Shown here: positions 45,850 to 55,221 of the stretch, in pieces
Numbering within the stretch: the stretch's first letter is position 1
Layout of the letters: each line of letters opens with the position of its first letter
Assembly: GCF_019654955.1 (NCBI RefSeq)
Contig: NZ_BPEV01000015.1
Location: 53,088 to 117,087, forward strand
From: Shewanella sp. KT0246
Lineage (GTDB): Bacteria > Pseudomonadota > Gammaproteobacteria > Enterobacterales > Shewanellaceae
DNA: 64,000 nt
Direction of reading: 5' to 3'
Position numbers and translations under genes: made by a program
The notes under the pieces: model-generated
What the model was told of the DNA's origin: nothing
What the model saw: the letters and a program-made list of their open reading frames with translations, nothing else
Database searches by the model: none

Positions 45850-46497
45850 ATGAAGAAATGGATATCACTCACATTCCTCAGCGTAAGTTTACTACTTAGT
45901 GGTTGTCAAAGTGCCTATTACGGTGCGATGGAAAAAGTGGGCTATCACAAGCGTGACATCATGGTCGATCGCGTACAAGAAGCGAAAGAATCTCAAGAAG
46001 AAGCTCAAGAGCAATTCAGTTCAGCACTAGAAGAAATGCAAGCTTTGCTCGCGTTTGATGGTGGTGATTTAGAAGACGCTTACAACAAAGCTAAAGATGA
46101 ATATGAATCAGCCCAGTCAGCAGCTGATGAAGTCGGTAACCGTATTGATAAAGTGGAAGACGTTGCCGAAGCTTTATTTGACGAGTGGGAAACCGAAATA
46201 CAAGAAATCAGCAAAGCGAATCTTCGCCGCAACAGCACTAATAAGTTAAACGAAACTCAGCGATCATATAACTCACTAGTGAAAGGAATGCGCCGCGCTG
46301 AAGCAAAAATGCCACCAATTTTGACGGCAATGAAAGATAACATGCTGTACTTAAAACATAACCTTAATGCCCAAGCGATTGGTGCTATTAAAGGCGAGTT
46401 TAATAGCTTACAGTCTGACATCTCAAGCTTGATAACAGAAATGAATAAGTCGATTGCTGAATCAAATAAATTCATCGAATCGATGGAGAAAGGTTAA
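45850..46497 (+). CDS. DUF2959 lipoprotein
   Basis: 215 residues with a signal peptide ending in the lipobox LLSGC (Cys near residue 19). The mature protein is almost entirely coiled-coil-like helix with repeated Glu, Lys, Gln and Asn, including MEKVGYHKRDIMVDRVQEAKES, the DUF2959 hallmark. It is probably anchored to the outer membrane. Function unknown. The ATG at 45850 has AAGAGAGCAC upstream. Confidence 0.84.
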   Translation: MKKWISLTFLSVSLLLSGCQSAYYGAMEKVGYHKRDIMVDRVQEAKESQEEAQEQFSSALEEMQALLAFDGGDLEDAYNKAKDEYESAQSAADEVGNRIDKVEDVAEALFDEWETEIQEISKANLRRNSTNKLNETQRSYNSLVKGMRRAEAKMPPILTAMKDNMLYLKHNLNAQAIGAIKGEFNSLQSDISSLITEMNKSIAESNKFIESMEKG

Positions 46498-46803
46498 GCC
46501 TTTTGCTCATTACTGACTTTCTAAATCATTACGCTAAAGGCGCAACCTAACCCGTTGCGCTTTTTTATACCAGCTATAACGCATTAACAGAATATGCTGG
46601 CGCTGCAAAATTATCTGCAAATCGCTTTAGCAATCAATCCATTTGATTTATATTTCAGTTTGGTGATGACAAGGTCGCTTTGATAGAGGAGTTTTTAATT
46701 TATTAAAAATGTAACTTGTCAGTTTTAAACGGTTCATTCAGCAATGCCGCCGTGAATATTTTCTTTTCAACTCGCTAACGTTAGCTTTATTACGGTGGAT
46801 TCA
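46498..46803. other. 306-bp intergenic region before the diguanylate cyclase
   Basis: After the terminator at 46537-46566 the region is AT-rich and shows no open frame or RNA. It must hold the promoter of the cyclase gene, not assignable by eye. Confidence 0.3.
46537..46566 (+). terminator. Intrinsic terminator after the DUF2959 gene
   Basis: GCGCAAC-CTAACCC-GTTGCGC followed by TTTTTTA. Confidence 0.93.
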
Positions 46804-47994
46804 ATGAGCAGCTTAATGCATACCATGCGCTTTTTTATACTGCCTATCTTTATCACTTTTTTATCATTAGGCTTATTAGTACATTTTCAAAGTCATTGGA
46901 TAGACTGGCAAGACACCCTACATTTTGCGCCTTATTGGCTACTCGCAGCTTCCTCATTAATCTGCTTACAGTTTAATCGCAGTAGATTATTTTATATTGG
47001 CTTATTACTGCTAATTTTTTACACATTACAAAATAATCGATTATTTCTCTCACCCATTATTCATCAATTTTCACCTCTATTTGGCACCTTAGTGATTTGC
47101 ATGTTCTGTTTTATTAAAGACCGTGGAGTTCTAAGTGTGCATAGCTTCTTCCGTATAGGTGGGATCGTTATTTGCGGTATTATTGCTTATATTTGGGTCT
47201 ATCTCACCATGAAGTACCCTGTTGCTATAAGCCAATTTCAGCAGAGCTTTGGCCTGAGCACCGAAGGCTCTCCTTTACACTTATTACCCATTTATCCGCT
47301 GGCAATCGTGTTATTTGCCAAACTCAGTTGGAACAGCAATTTAGCCCAAACTAGCTTAGGCATTTGCTTACTATTGTGGCTTTGCTATTTTTTAGTGCCA
47401 ACCAACCTTCCCCTATCTATTTTATTTTGCTGTATTGCGGTGAGCTTCTTAGTCACAGTGTTATTTGACTCCTACTTTTTAGCCTATCGAGACGAGTTAA
47501 CCGGCCTGCCTTCAAGACGTGCATTGTTCAATTTAAGTCTAGCTTTAGGCCGAAAATACACCGTAGCCATGGTCGATATCGACCACTTTAAGAGCTTCAA
47601 CGACACTTATGGCCATGATGTAGGGGATGACGTATTAAAGCTGGTAGCAGTAAAGCTAGCTAAAGTCACTGGCGGTGGTAAGACATTCCGCTATGGCGGA
47701 GAAGAATTTACCATTGTGTTCCCACGTAAAGACATAGACCAAGTTTACTCACACCTTGATGATGTCAGACAAAGCATTGAAGATTATGACATTGTCCTTC
47801 GTGATGAGAGCCGTAAAACAAGTTCCAAGAAAAACCGCAGTAAAGCACCAGTGAAAAAGAAAACCGTTAATGTGACTGTCTCTATTGGCTGCGCTGAACA
47901 TAAGTCAGACCAAAGCTTTGAACAAAGCATGAAACAAGCGGATAAAGCCTTATATCGCGCCAAAGATCGTGGCCGTAACCAAGTGAGGTTTTAA
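46804..47994 (+). CDS. Membrane-bound GGDEF diguanylate cyclase
   Basis: 396 residues. About seven hydrophobic helices fill residues 8-222. The GGDEF domain (about 235-396) has the entrance DELTGLPSRRAL, MVDIDHFKSFNDTYGHDVGDDV with the metal Asp residues, and the active-site motif FRYGGEEFTIVF, so it should make c-di-GMP from GTP. The inhibitory RxxD site expected just before GGEEF is absent (the residues are VTGGGKT). A lysine/serine-rich insert lies at about 336-356 (KTSSKKNRSKAPVKKKTV). The ATG at 46804 is favoured because GGTGG lies six bases upstream; a GTG at 46795 is an alternative. Confidence 0.88.
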   Translation: MSSLMHTMRFFILPIFITFLSLGLLVHFQSHWIDWQDTLHFAPYWLLAASSLICLQFNRSRLFYIGLLLLIFYTLQNNRLFLSPIIHQFSPLFGTLVICMFCFIKDRGVLSVHSFFRIGGIVICGIIAYIWVYLTMKYPVAISQFQQSFGLSTEGSPLHLLPIYPLAIVLFAKLSWNSNLAQTSLGICLLLWLCYFLVPTNLPLSILFCCIAVSFLVTVLFDSYFLAYRDELTGLPSRRALFNLSLALGRKYTVAMVDIDHFKSFNDTYGHDVGDDVLKLVAVKLAKVTGGGKTFRYGGEEFTIVFPRKDIDQVYSHLDDVRQSIEDYDIVLRDESRKTSSKKNRSKAPVKKKTVNVTVSIGCAEHKSDQSFEQSMKQADKALYRAKDRGRNQVRF

Positions 47995-48095
47995 TTAAGG
48001 TTTCAGAGTTAAAATTAAAGAATTAAGACTTAAGTTCTAAATAGGAATAAGAAGCTAAGTAAAAAACCAAATTATCCGCACATTAAACAGATAAC

Positions 48096-48128
48096 AAAAA
48101 GCCCAAATCAGCTTGATTTGGGCTTTTT
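48096..48128. terminator. Bidirectional terminator between the cyclase and flhA
   Basis: AAAAAGCCCAAATCA-GCT-TGATTTGGGCTTTTT, a 15-bp perfect arm with A- and T-runs, between convergent genes. Confidence 0.93.
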
Positions 48129-48206
48129 CGTTTACACATATGCCACGCTTAGATCATAAGCAAAGCGCTTTAAAAGGCTTAAGACTTATTCTGTTAGCTA
48201 TCATAA

Positions 48207-50288
48207 CTAGCCTAACTGCCCCGCTACCATTAACTCTCGGTTTTCAGGGATTTCATTGTAAGACAGCACATGTAACCCTCTGGCAAAGGCTAGTGCATAG
48301 CGTGCGAGAATTGGTCTTAATTGAGGCGCTACTAACAACATAGGGCTATGACCTTGCTCTTTCGCGTCAGCTAAAATCTGCGGCATGCCTTGTTGCAGTT
48401 GAGCCAGTAATGTTGGGTCAACTGGGAAGCTATCTAAAGCCACTTGCCCTTGCTGCTGCGACTGAGTAAGCGCGTTCATCAATGTTTGCTCAAGCTCAGG
48501 CGCAAGAGTTAACACATTAAGCTTAGGTTCGGCCCCCGCGATGCTGTGAACAATGTTGTTTCGAAGGGCACAACGTACATCAGCTGCTAACAACACTGGA
48601 TCTTTACTGTTTTCGCTGCAATCCAATAACGTCGTAGCGATAGTCCGGATATCTTTAAGCGACACCTGCTCTTTAAGCAATAAGCGATACACCTTTAACT
48701 GCACAATCGGCGTTAGCGCATTATTTAATGCTTCAGCCAGTTTAGGCGACTGCTTAGCTAAGCGGTCGCTTAATGCTAGAACATCATCATGCTGCAGCAT
48801 ATCAGGTAAGTTTTCGCGAATGAGTTTACTCACATGCGTAGCTATCACAGTGGCGTTATCAACCACTGAATAACCTAAATTAAGCGCTCGGGCTTTTAAG
48901 TCCTGCTCAATCCAAATAGCATCCATGTTATACGCAGGTTCTTTAGTAATAATGCCATCAATATCCCCAAAAACAGGACCACTTTGAATTGCCATTAACT
49001 TTTCAGATTGCAGCTCTGCTGTCACCGCTGGATTACCCATCATATTAATTTGATAAGCATTGGGTGCTAATGACAGGTTATCTCTCACCCGCACTTCTGC
49101 TAATAAAAATCCTGCTTGTTCTGACAAGGTGCGGCGAATACCTGTTAGACGTTTTTGCAACTCAGCACCTTTAGTGCGCTCAACCAAATGCACTAATTGA
49201 TAGCCTAATCTAACTTCAATTAAGTCAGTATAAGGCAGCGCATCCCAACTGGGCGGTGACGGTTCAGCGGTATTGCTTTCTAGCTTTTGCTCAAGCTTGG
49301 TTTCCACCACCTCGGGCTTATTCTGGCTCTGTTTCCACGATGCAAATGCAAGTATCGCTGCAAACGAAATAAAGACCATCGCAGGCATACCTGGCACCAC
49401 ACCGAGTATCAGCATCACTATAGAGGCGGTCGCTAAGGTTTTTGGATTAGCAAGCAGCTGTTTTTGTAGTTGCTCTGGCATTTCTTCAGCATCAGAAACA
49501 CGAGTAACAATGATTGCAGCTGCTGTTGCCAGTAATAACGACGGGATTTGCGCAACCAGACCATCACCAATAGCCAAGAGTACAAAAGTTTTAAAAGCAT
49601 CAGATGCGCCCATATCGTGCATGAACACACCAATGGAAATACCGCCGATGATGTTAATCATCAGAATCAAAATACCAGCAATGGCGTCACCACGAACAAA
49701 CTTAGAAGCACCATCCATCGAGCCATAAAAGTCCGCTTCTCGCGCTACTTCTTGGCGACGAATTCGTGCCTGCTCTTGAGTAAGAACTCCAGCATTTAAG
49801 TCGGCATCAATGGCCATTTGTTTGCCTGGTAAGGCATCTAGTGTAAAACGAGCTGATACTTCTGAAATACGCTCGCCACCTTTGGTGATCACCACAAAAT
49901 TAATGATCATTAAGATTAAAAAGATGACTGCACCGACAACATAATTACCGCCAATAACCACTTCACCAAAGGCTTGAATTACCTTACCTGCAGAATCTCC
50001 ACCATTATGACCCTCGATCAATACCACACGAGTAGAGGCCACGTTCAGGGTTAAACGCATTAAAGTGGCGATGAGCAAAATTGTCGGGAACACCGAAAAC
50101 TCTAGCGGCCTACGAATAGACACACTGACCAGTAACACCATCACAGCTAAGACAATGTTGAAGGTGAAAAGAATATCCAGTAACCAAGGTGGCAAAGGTA
50201 AAATCACCATTGCCAAAATGGCTAATAACATTATCGGAATACCGATATAGCTCCGATTGCCAGTAAATACTTGCGCAAACCAATTCAT
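48207..50288 (-). CDS. flhA: Lateral flagellar export gate protein FlhA
   Basis: 693 residues. The N-terminal half has eight membrane helices and the FHIPEP signature region (SVSIRRPLEFSVFPTILLIATLMRLTLNVASTR, and AIDADLNAGVLTQEQARIRR). The C-terminal half is the cytoplasmic ring domain. It is the last gene of a leftward operon that begins with fliM. FlhA docks substrates and energises flagellar export. It is assigned to the lateral system because fliM, motY-like and lafK in the same locus are of the lateral type. Confidence 0.95.
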   Translation of the reverse strand: MNWFAQVFTGNRSYIGIPIMLLAILAMVILPLPPWLLDILFTFNIVLAVMVLLVSVSIRRPLEFSVFPTILLIATLMRLTLNVASTRVVLIEGHNGGDSAGKVIQAFGEVVIGGNYVVGAVIFLILMIINFVVITKGGERISEVSARFTLDALPGKQMAIDADLNAGVLTQEQARIRRQEVAREADFYGSMDGASKFVRGDAIAGILILMINIIGGISIGVFMHDMGASDAFKTFVLLAIGDGLVAQIPSLLLATAAAIIVTRVSDAEEMPEQLQKQLLANPKTLATASIVMLILGVVPGMPAMVFISFAAILAFASWKQSQNKPEVVETKLEQKLESNTAEPSPPSWDALPYTDLIEVRLGYQLVHLVERTKGAELQKRLTGIRRTLSEQAGFLLAEVRVRDNLSLAPNAYQINMMGNPAVTAELQSEKLMAIQSGPVFGDIDGIITKEPAYNMDAIWIEQDLKARALNLGYSVVDNATVIATHVSKLIRENLPDMLQHDDVLALSDRLAKQSPKLAEALNNALTPIVQLKVYRLLLKEQVSLKDIRTIATTLLDCSENSKDPVLLAADVRCALRNNIVHSIAGAEPKLNVLTLAPELEQTLMNALTQSQQQGQVALDSFPVDPTLLAQLQQGMPQILADAKEQGHSPMLLVAPQLRPILARYALAFARGLHVLSYNEIPENRELMVAGQLG

Positions 50289-50303
50289 GGCTTAATGCTT
50301 CCT

Positions 50304-51437
50304 TTAATCATGTCGTAAATGTGGAGGAATATAAAAATGCGGTAACGGTTCAGGCTTATCCTGAGAGCCCGTTCTTGCTGCTTTAATTTGCAGCACGTAA
50401 CTTAATACATGTGCAATGGCGACAAATAATGCCGCCGGAATTTGTTGTTCAATTTTGGTGGAATAATATATTGCGCGAGCAAGCGCTGGGATTTCGATAA
50501 TCTCAACATCATGTCGCTGGGCAACTTCACGCATATATAAGGCCAGCTCATCTACACCTTTAGAAATGACATAAGGTGCATCTGCCTTACCGGCATCATA
50601 ACGAAGTGCAACGGAATAATGAGTTGGGTTAACCAGTAATACATCCGCTTGAGGCACCGCATTATCAGCGCGAGATCGACTGATTTTTTGCTGCATCTGG
50701 CGAATTTTAGCTTTTATTTCTGGCTTACCATCTTGCTGTTTATGCTCATCTTTAACTTCTTGATGAGACATTTTTAACTCTTTGTGATGATGCCAATACT
50801 GATAAGGCACGTCGATAAAAGTAATGATCAATAAGCCCACACCGAGGTAGAACATACCAGCGGAAATCGTATCAATGCTATATCGCACCGCTTCATCAAC
50901 AGGCAACTGACTGCTGGCCATAATGCCCTGCATATTACTTTTTAAGAAATACAGCATAATGCCAATCAACAAGGTAATTTTAAGTATCGACTTAACGAGT
51001 TCAACTAAGGATTTTATCGATACCATTCGCCCTAAACCTGCTATAGGGTCAATACGGCTATATTTAAAAAATGCATTTTTAATACTAAAAAGTGGCCCAC
51101 CAGGCATAGCCCCTGCAATCATCGCAATCGCGCCCACTAAGATGAATAAAGGCCCAAGAATATGCAGAATACCCATTACAGCTGCGCCCATATGCATCTC
51201 TAGCATTTTGGGTTCATCGAGTTGCTCTCTAGTGATATTCATATTAAAGCGAGTGATTTCAGCCATTTCACTGGCAATCCAATCGGCACTACTAGTTAGC
51301 ATAACCGCGCAGCCAATAATCAACGCTGATGCAGCTAAATCTTTTGAACGGGGAACTTGCCCTTGCTCGCGGGCTTTTTTTAACTTCTGCGGAGTTGCGT
51401 CTTCTGTTTTGCTTTGACCAGTATCTTTATTACTCAT
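50304..51437 (-). CDS. flhB: Lateral flagellar export switch protein FlhB
   Basis: 377 residues. N-terminal KTEDATPQKLKKAREQGQVPRSKDL is the family start; four membrane helices follow to about 210. The autocleavage motif NPTH in LLVNPTHYSVAL lies near residue 265, where cleavage switches export from rod/hook to filament proteins. It lies 15 bp upstream of flhA and is followed immediately upstream by fliR. Confidence 0.95.
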   Translation of the reverse strand: MSNKDTGQSKTEDATPQKLKKAREQGQVPRSKDLAASALIIGCAVMLTSSADWIASEMAEITRFNMNITREQLDEPKMLEMHMGAAVMGILHILGPLFILVGAIAMIAGAMPGGPLFSIKNAFFKYSRIDPIAGLGRMVSIKSLVELVKSILKITLLIGIMLYFLKSNMQGIMASSQLPVDEAVRYSIDTISAGMFYLGVGLLIITFIDVPYQYWHHHKELKMSHQEVKDEHKQQDGKPEIKAKIRQMQQKISRSRADNAVPQADVLLVNPTHYSVALRYDAGKADAPYVISKGVDELALYMREVAQRHDVEIIEIPALARAIYYSTKIEQQIPAALFVAIAHVLSYVLQIKAARTGSQDKPEPLPHFYIPPHLRHD

Positions 51438-51440
51438 GCA

Positions 51441-52214
51441 TTACCCCCCGATAAACTGATGCATAGCAGACAAGGCATCGAGGCAAATATCACTATAGCG
51501 GCTTGCTAAACCACTAAATGAAAAGAACACGCAAAACAGCCCCATTAACATCGACATGGGGAAACCAAGAGCAAAGACGTTCAATGATGGCGCAGACTTG
51601 CTGAGAACACCAAAGGTCAGGTTAACCATCAGCATGGCTACAATAGCAGGCAAAGCCAGCATAAATGCAGCAGCAAATAACCAGCCGACTCGCTCAACAA
51701 GTCCCATTAACGGCAATTCGAATACACCCCTACCAATTGGCCATAAATAGAAACTATCAACAATCACCCCAATAGCCACTAAGTGGCCATCTAAAGCTAA
51801 AAATAATAGTGTGCCGTATAGCAAGAACCACTGACCTAATATTGGATTAGAGTTGCCATTAGCAGGGTCGTTCATGATCGCCATGGCTAGACCCATTTGC
51901 ATCGACATCATCGCGCCCATTTTTGTCATCACACTAATAAGCAATAATAAAAACAGTGCCAACATAAAGCCCACTAGTAATTGTTCAATAGCGAGCAGTA
52001 ATGCACCAAATGATAAAGCATCAACTGCTGGCACTGGCGGCAATAATGGAGCCACTAGAGCGCTAAGCAATACTGCAAATAAGATTCGAATCTTCGCAGG
52101 AATATAATTACTGCTTAAAAAAGGCATCACAATAAATGCCCCCATAAAACGACAAAACGGCCACCAAAAGGTACCGATAAATGAACTGATTTGAATTGAT
52201 GTTAGCGACAGCAT
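51441..52214 (-). CDS. fliR: Lateral flagellar export gate protein FliR
   Basis: 257 residues with about six membrane helices. The pattern WPFCRFMGAFIVMPFLSSNYIPAKIRILFAVLLS is typical for the FliR N-terminus and SAPSLNVFALGFPMSMLMGL for the C-terminus. It completes the FliPQR export gate. Three bases separate it from flhB. Confidence 0.93.
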   Translation of the reverse strand: MLSLTSIQISSFIGTFWWPFCRFMGAFIVMPFLSSNYIPAKIRILFAVLLSALVAPLLPPVPAVDALSFGALLLAIEQLLVGFMLALFLLLLISVMTKMGAMMSMQMGLAMAIMNDPANGNSNPILGQWFLLYGTLLFLALDGHLVAIGVIVDSFYLWPIGRGVFELPLMGLVERVGWLFAAAFMLALPAIVAMLMVNLTFGVLSKSAPSLNVFALGFPMSMLMGLFCVFFSFSGLASRYSDICLDALSAMHQFIGG

Positions 52215-52280
52215 GTTATGGCTGAACTTAGCGCTAAGGCTGAATCATTTGTTGATAAACTCGCATTCATTAACAGTAAC

Positions 52281-52550
52281 CTAGCCAATCACATGGGGAA
52301 TGCTAAAGAACAGGCGCTCGAACAAATCACTGATTTTCATCAGTAACCATTCTCCTGCAAACAGCACCATCAATAATGTCAGCACTAAACGAGGTAAGAA
52401 ACTCAAGGTTTGCTCGTTGACTTGGGTAGCAGCCTGAAATACTGCAACACATAAACCCACCAGTAAGCCCGGTACAACAAGTACCGCAACCATCATCACC
52501 ACTAAAAATATGGCTTCAGCAAAGAATGACGTTAACTCATTCACATCCAT
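52281..52550 (-). CDS. fliQ: Lateral flagellar export gate protein FliQ
   Basis: 89 residues with two membrane helices, ALFLVVMMVAVLVVPGLLVG-type and LPRLVLTLLMVLFAGEWLL, separated by the conserved AATQVNEQTLSFLPR loop. The gap to fliR is 66 bp and to fliP 90 bp, wider than elsewhere in the operon; nothing coding was seen in either. Confidence 0.93.
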   Translation of the reverse strand: MDVNELTSFFAEAIFLVVMMVAVLVVPGLLVGLCVAVFQAATQVNEQTLSFLPRLVLTLLMVLFAGEWLLMKISDLFERLFFSIPHVIG

Positions 52551-52640
52551 TAGATTGCTCCTGCAGGAAAACGAGCTTTACATGTTTGATCAATGACGCG
52601 TGACTGGCGTTCATCATTTGAATACTCTGACTGAACACAG

Positions 52641-53372
52641 CTAACCAAAACTCGCTGTTAAGGTGCCAACGGTCATCGCCCACCCATCAACGAGTACAAA
52701 AACCATTAATTTAAAGGGTAAGGAGATAATCAGAGGTGACAACATCATCATCCCCATCGACATCAACACACTCGCAACCACCAAATCAATCACTAGAAAG
52801 GGGATATAAAGTAAAAAACCGATTTGAAAAGCCGTTTTTAGCTCACTTAGTACAAACGCAGGCATCAACACAAAAAATGGAATTTCATCAGCAGTTAAAG
52901 TGACTGGCTCATTAGCAATTTTTAACATCTGCTCTAAATCGGTCTCACGAGTTTGCGCCAGCATAAACTGCCTGATTGGCACTTCTGCACGGACAATCAA
53001 TTCTGTTAATTCAATTTCACCTTGGTCATATGGTAAGAAAGCATCGTCGTAAATGACCTCACCTACTGGGCGCATGATAAATACCGACAGCACTAATGCG
53101 ATACCAATAAGCACTTTATTAGGCGGGCTTTGCTGTAGACCTAAAGCCTGCCTTAAAATCGCTAATACGATAATGATCCGAGTAAAACTGGTCATCATCA
53201 TCAACATCGCTGGAATGAAACTTAGCATGGTCATCATGGCTAAGATTTCTAACTTGACGTTGACGGTCTGTGACTGGTCGCCATCCGCTAATGTGAATAA
53301 CGTTAAGCCATCATTAGCATAAACATTGGGAGCTAAAAATAGGCACAACAATAGCAGGATGACACGAACCAT
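52641..53372 (-). CDS. fliP: Lateral flagellar export gate protein FliP
   Basis: 243 residues with a cleavable signal peptide (ILLLLCLFLAPNVYA) and the family blocks MLSFIPAMLMMMTSFTRIIIVLAILRQALGLQQSPPNKVLIGIALVLS and FQIGFLLYIPFLVIDLVVASVLMSMGMMMLSP, which form the export gate. It begins two bases from the fliN stop codon with no fliO between them. Confidence 0.95.
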   Translation of the reverse strand: MVRVILLLLCLFLAPNVYANDGLTLFTLADGDQSQTVNVKLEILAMMTMLSFIPAMLMMMTSFTRIIIVLAILRQALGLQQSPPNKVLIGIALVLSVFIMRPVGEVIYDDAFLPYDQGEIELTELIVRAEVPIRQFMLAQTRETDLEQMLKIANEPVTLTADEIPFFVLMPAFVLSELKTAFQIGFLLYIPFLVIDLVVASVLMSMGMMMLSPLIISLPFKLMVFVLVDGWAMTVGTLTASFG

Positions 53373-53373
53373 A

Positions 53374-53736
53374 TTAGTCGTTCGCTCCAGTTAAACTGAT
53401 AGCTTCTACTTCTAGCAATCTCACGCCGTAACGGCCATTCACTTCAACCACTTCACCGCGACCGAGTAAGGCACCGTTAACACGAATATCCAATGGCTCA
53501 CCTACCATACGATCAAGCGCAACAACATCCCCTTCACCCATTTGGGTTAGCTCACCCAATGACATTTCAGTGCTGGCTAACTCAAGCGTCACTTGCACTG
53601 GCAGTTGATGAAAAAACGACATATCTTTTAATGTTTTTGCTTTTGGTGCTGGTTGAGACTCTACCAAGGTATCTTCTAACAATAAGTCGTCATCAAGTAA
53701 GAAATCATCATCTTGTAAAAGTATATTTTCAGGCAT
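53374..53736 (-). CDS. fliN: Lateral flagellar switch protein FliN
   Basis: 120 residues. An acidic N-terminal stretch (DDDFLLDDDLLLED) is followed by the SpoA-type C-ring domain with LPVQVTLELASTEMSLGELTQMGEGDVVALDRMVGEPLDIRVNG and the terminal GVRLLEVE. The ATG at 53736 has AGAGGA upstream and overlaps the fliM stop by eight bases; the frame opens earlier at 53799. Confidence 0.92.
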   Translation of the reverse strand: MPENILLQDDDFLLDDDLLLEDTLVESQPAPKAKTLKDMSFFHQLPVQVTLELASTEMSLGELTQMGEGDVVALDRMVGEPLDIRVNGALLGRGEVVEVNGRYGVRLLEVEAISLTGAND

Positions 53737-54610
53737 GGGTAGTGTCCTCTGAGCGAAACGCTTCCTGGGTAAGTTTGGCAACCATTTGTCCATCATCATT
53801 ATGAACAGTGGCGTAAAATAATGGTCTGCGACCGATAGTAACGGGGCAGCGAGAATGTAAATTCATCGGTAAAATATCGCCCACTTTCAATCCTTCAAGA
53901 GACGTTACGGGCACCAATTGATGACCAAGCTCTAATGTCGCTTTAATCGGGATTTGTCTTAATCGTTGGCTCAATTTAGCGCTTAGATCTGTCGCAGCTT
54001 GAAATTCACTTGGCTGCTCAGCCATAAGCCCGAGAGCAAACTCCGTCATACATAACATCATTGGCGGCCCAACATGTTCTGCAGGAAAACTTAAAGTCCA
54101 TGCCAGTGGCACATCCATAGGAGTGGTATTCACCACCAATTCGAGATCTAAGCCATCCTCATCCAATTCGGTTACAGGCAACACATCTAATGCTGAACGC
54201 ATTAGCCGTTTCACTAGACGAAATTCAGACAAACTTGGCGCTCGCAGTGGTGACTGCAGTGGACTTGAGAAACTACCGTAATAGCCACTAGCTAGCTGAT
54301 CTAAAGTGCATTTATCAATTCGCCACCATGCTAATGGCGTACGTCTATAGCTCATTAAAAACCAAGCATGACTCAAGTTAGGTGTGACAGGGCTAAGCTC
54401 AGTAGATAGCTCAACTCTTGATAACGCATGATGACCTTGACCGATAATTGGGCCGAGTAAGTCATTAATATTATCTAGCAACGAGCGATGACACCGCTCT
54501 AATTGAAGAACAAGGCGACTACGGGCTAATTTTTCTTGTACTAGCGCGACAGTTCTGACTTTCTGAAGTTGCTGTTTTTTTATTAAACTTGCTTTGGCTG
54601 TGGTTTTCAT
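53729..54610 (-). CDS. fliM: Lateral flagellar switch protein FliM
   Basis: 293 residues, about 40 shorter than E. coli FliM. The middle domain (about 40-200) and C-terminal SpoA domain (about 215-293, ELGHQLVPVTSLEGLKVGDILPMNL) are recognisable, but divergent. The first 25 residues (MKTTAKASLIKKQQLQKV) are basic and carry no LSQxEIDALL-type CheY-binding segment. In Shewanella putrefaciens CN-32 the secondary-system FliM is known to lack this segment and its motor does not obey CheY. First gene of the leftward operon. Confidence 0.88.
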   Translation of the reverse strand: MKTTAKASLIKKQQLQKVRTVALVQEKLARSRLVLQLERCHRSLLDNINDLLGPIIGQGHHALSRVELSTELSPVTPNLSHAWFLMSYRRTPLAWWRIDKCTLDQLASGYYGSFSSPLQSPLRAPSLSEFRLVKRLMRSALDVLPVTELDEDGLDLELVVNTTPMDVPLAWTLSFPAEHVGPPMMLCMTEFALGLMAEQPSEFQAATDLSAKLSQRLRQIPIKATLELGHQLVPVTSLEGLKVGDILPMNLHSRCPVTIGRRPLFYATVHNDDGQMVAKLTQEAFRSEDTTHA

Positions 54611-55221
54611 TTTAATTTAAAACTCACTTCAACATAAATACATTTATTAATGAATAATTAATACTGGTAATAATTTGTATCGCTCCACTTAACCTTACAA
54701 AGAAGCTAATCGAACTAAAACCAATCAAACTCATCAATTAAAAACTAAATCGACATTATTTTGACTAAATAATGAATTTTGACATACTGCAAAAATTAAT
54801 AAGGTGTAAAACAATTAATGATGGCGACAGTACATTCAAAAAACAAAACAACAAAATAACAAAATAAATTAATACAAGCTTAATTAAATAATAAAATCTT
54901 TATACAAGGCGACCTAATCAAACAAAAACTAAAACATTATTTAAAAATAAGTTAGCAAGTAATTTTTAGTGATTTAAATCAGATATTTAAACATTAAACA
55001 TCTACTCTTCCTTTTAAGATATCTCAGCAAAACCAGTATTTCGGCAAGATACTACATCATTTATTAAATCAATAACAACGCCAATATCATTAATAGTTCA
55101 CAAAGTTTGTTCTATTTATAACTTTTACAAAAAATTCATTTGAATAGTTTTTTATTTAGTGTTTAATACTGCAAAACTTTATTAAGCCATTCAAATAGAA
55201 ATTAATATAGGATATTGATAG
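54611..55221. other. 611-bp AT-rich divergent region between fliM and motY-like gene
   Basis: Strongly AT-rich, with no open frame of note on either strand. It must hold promoters for both flagellar operons. I looked for sigma-54 sites (GG-N10-GC) on both strands and found none convincing, which suits a top-level class of promoters. Nothing else was recognised. Confidence 0.4.

Noticed and set aside
48553..50250. Plus-strand frames within flhA
   Set aside because: Antisense to a well-conserved flhA; composition is that of mirrored codons and no ribosome binding sites are present.
54611..55221. Sigma-54 promoter for the lateral flagellar operons
   Set aside because: Candidates such as GGCGACAGTACATT lack the GC at the correct spacing on either strand.
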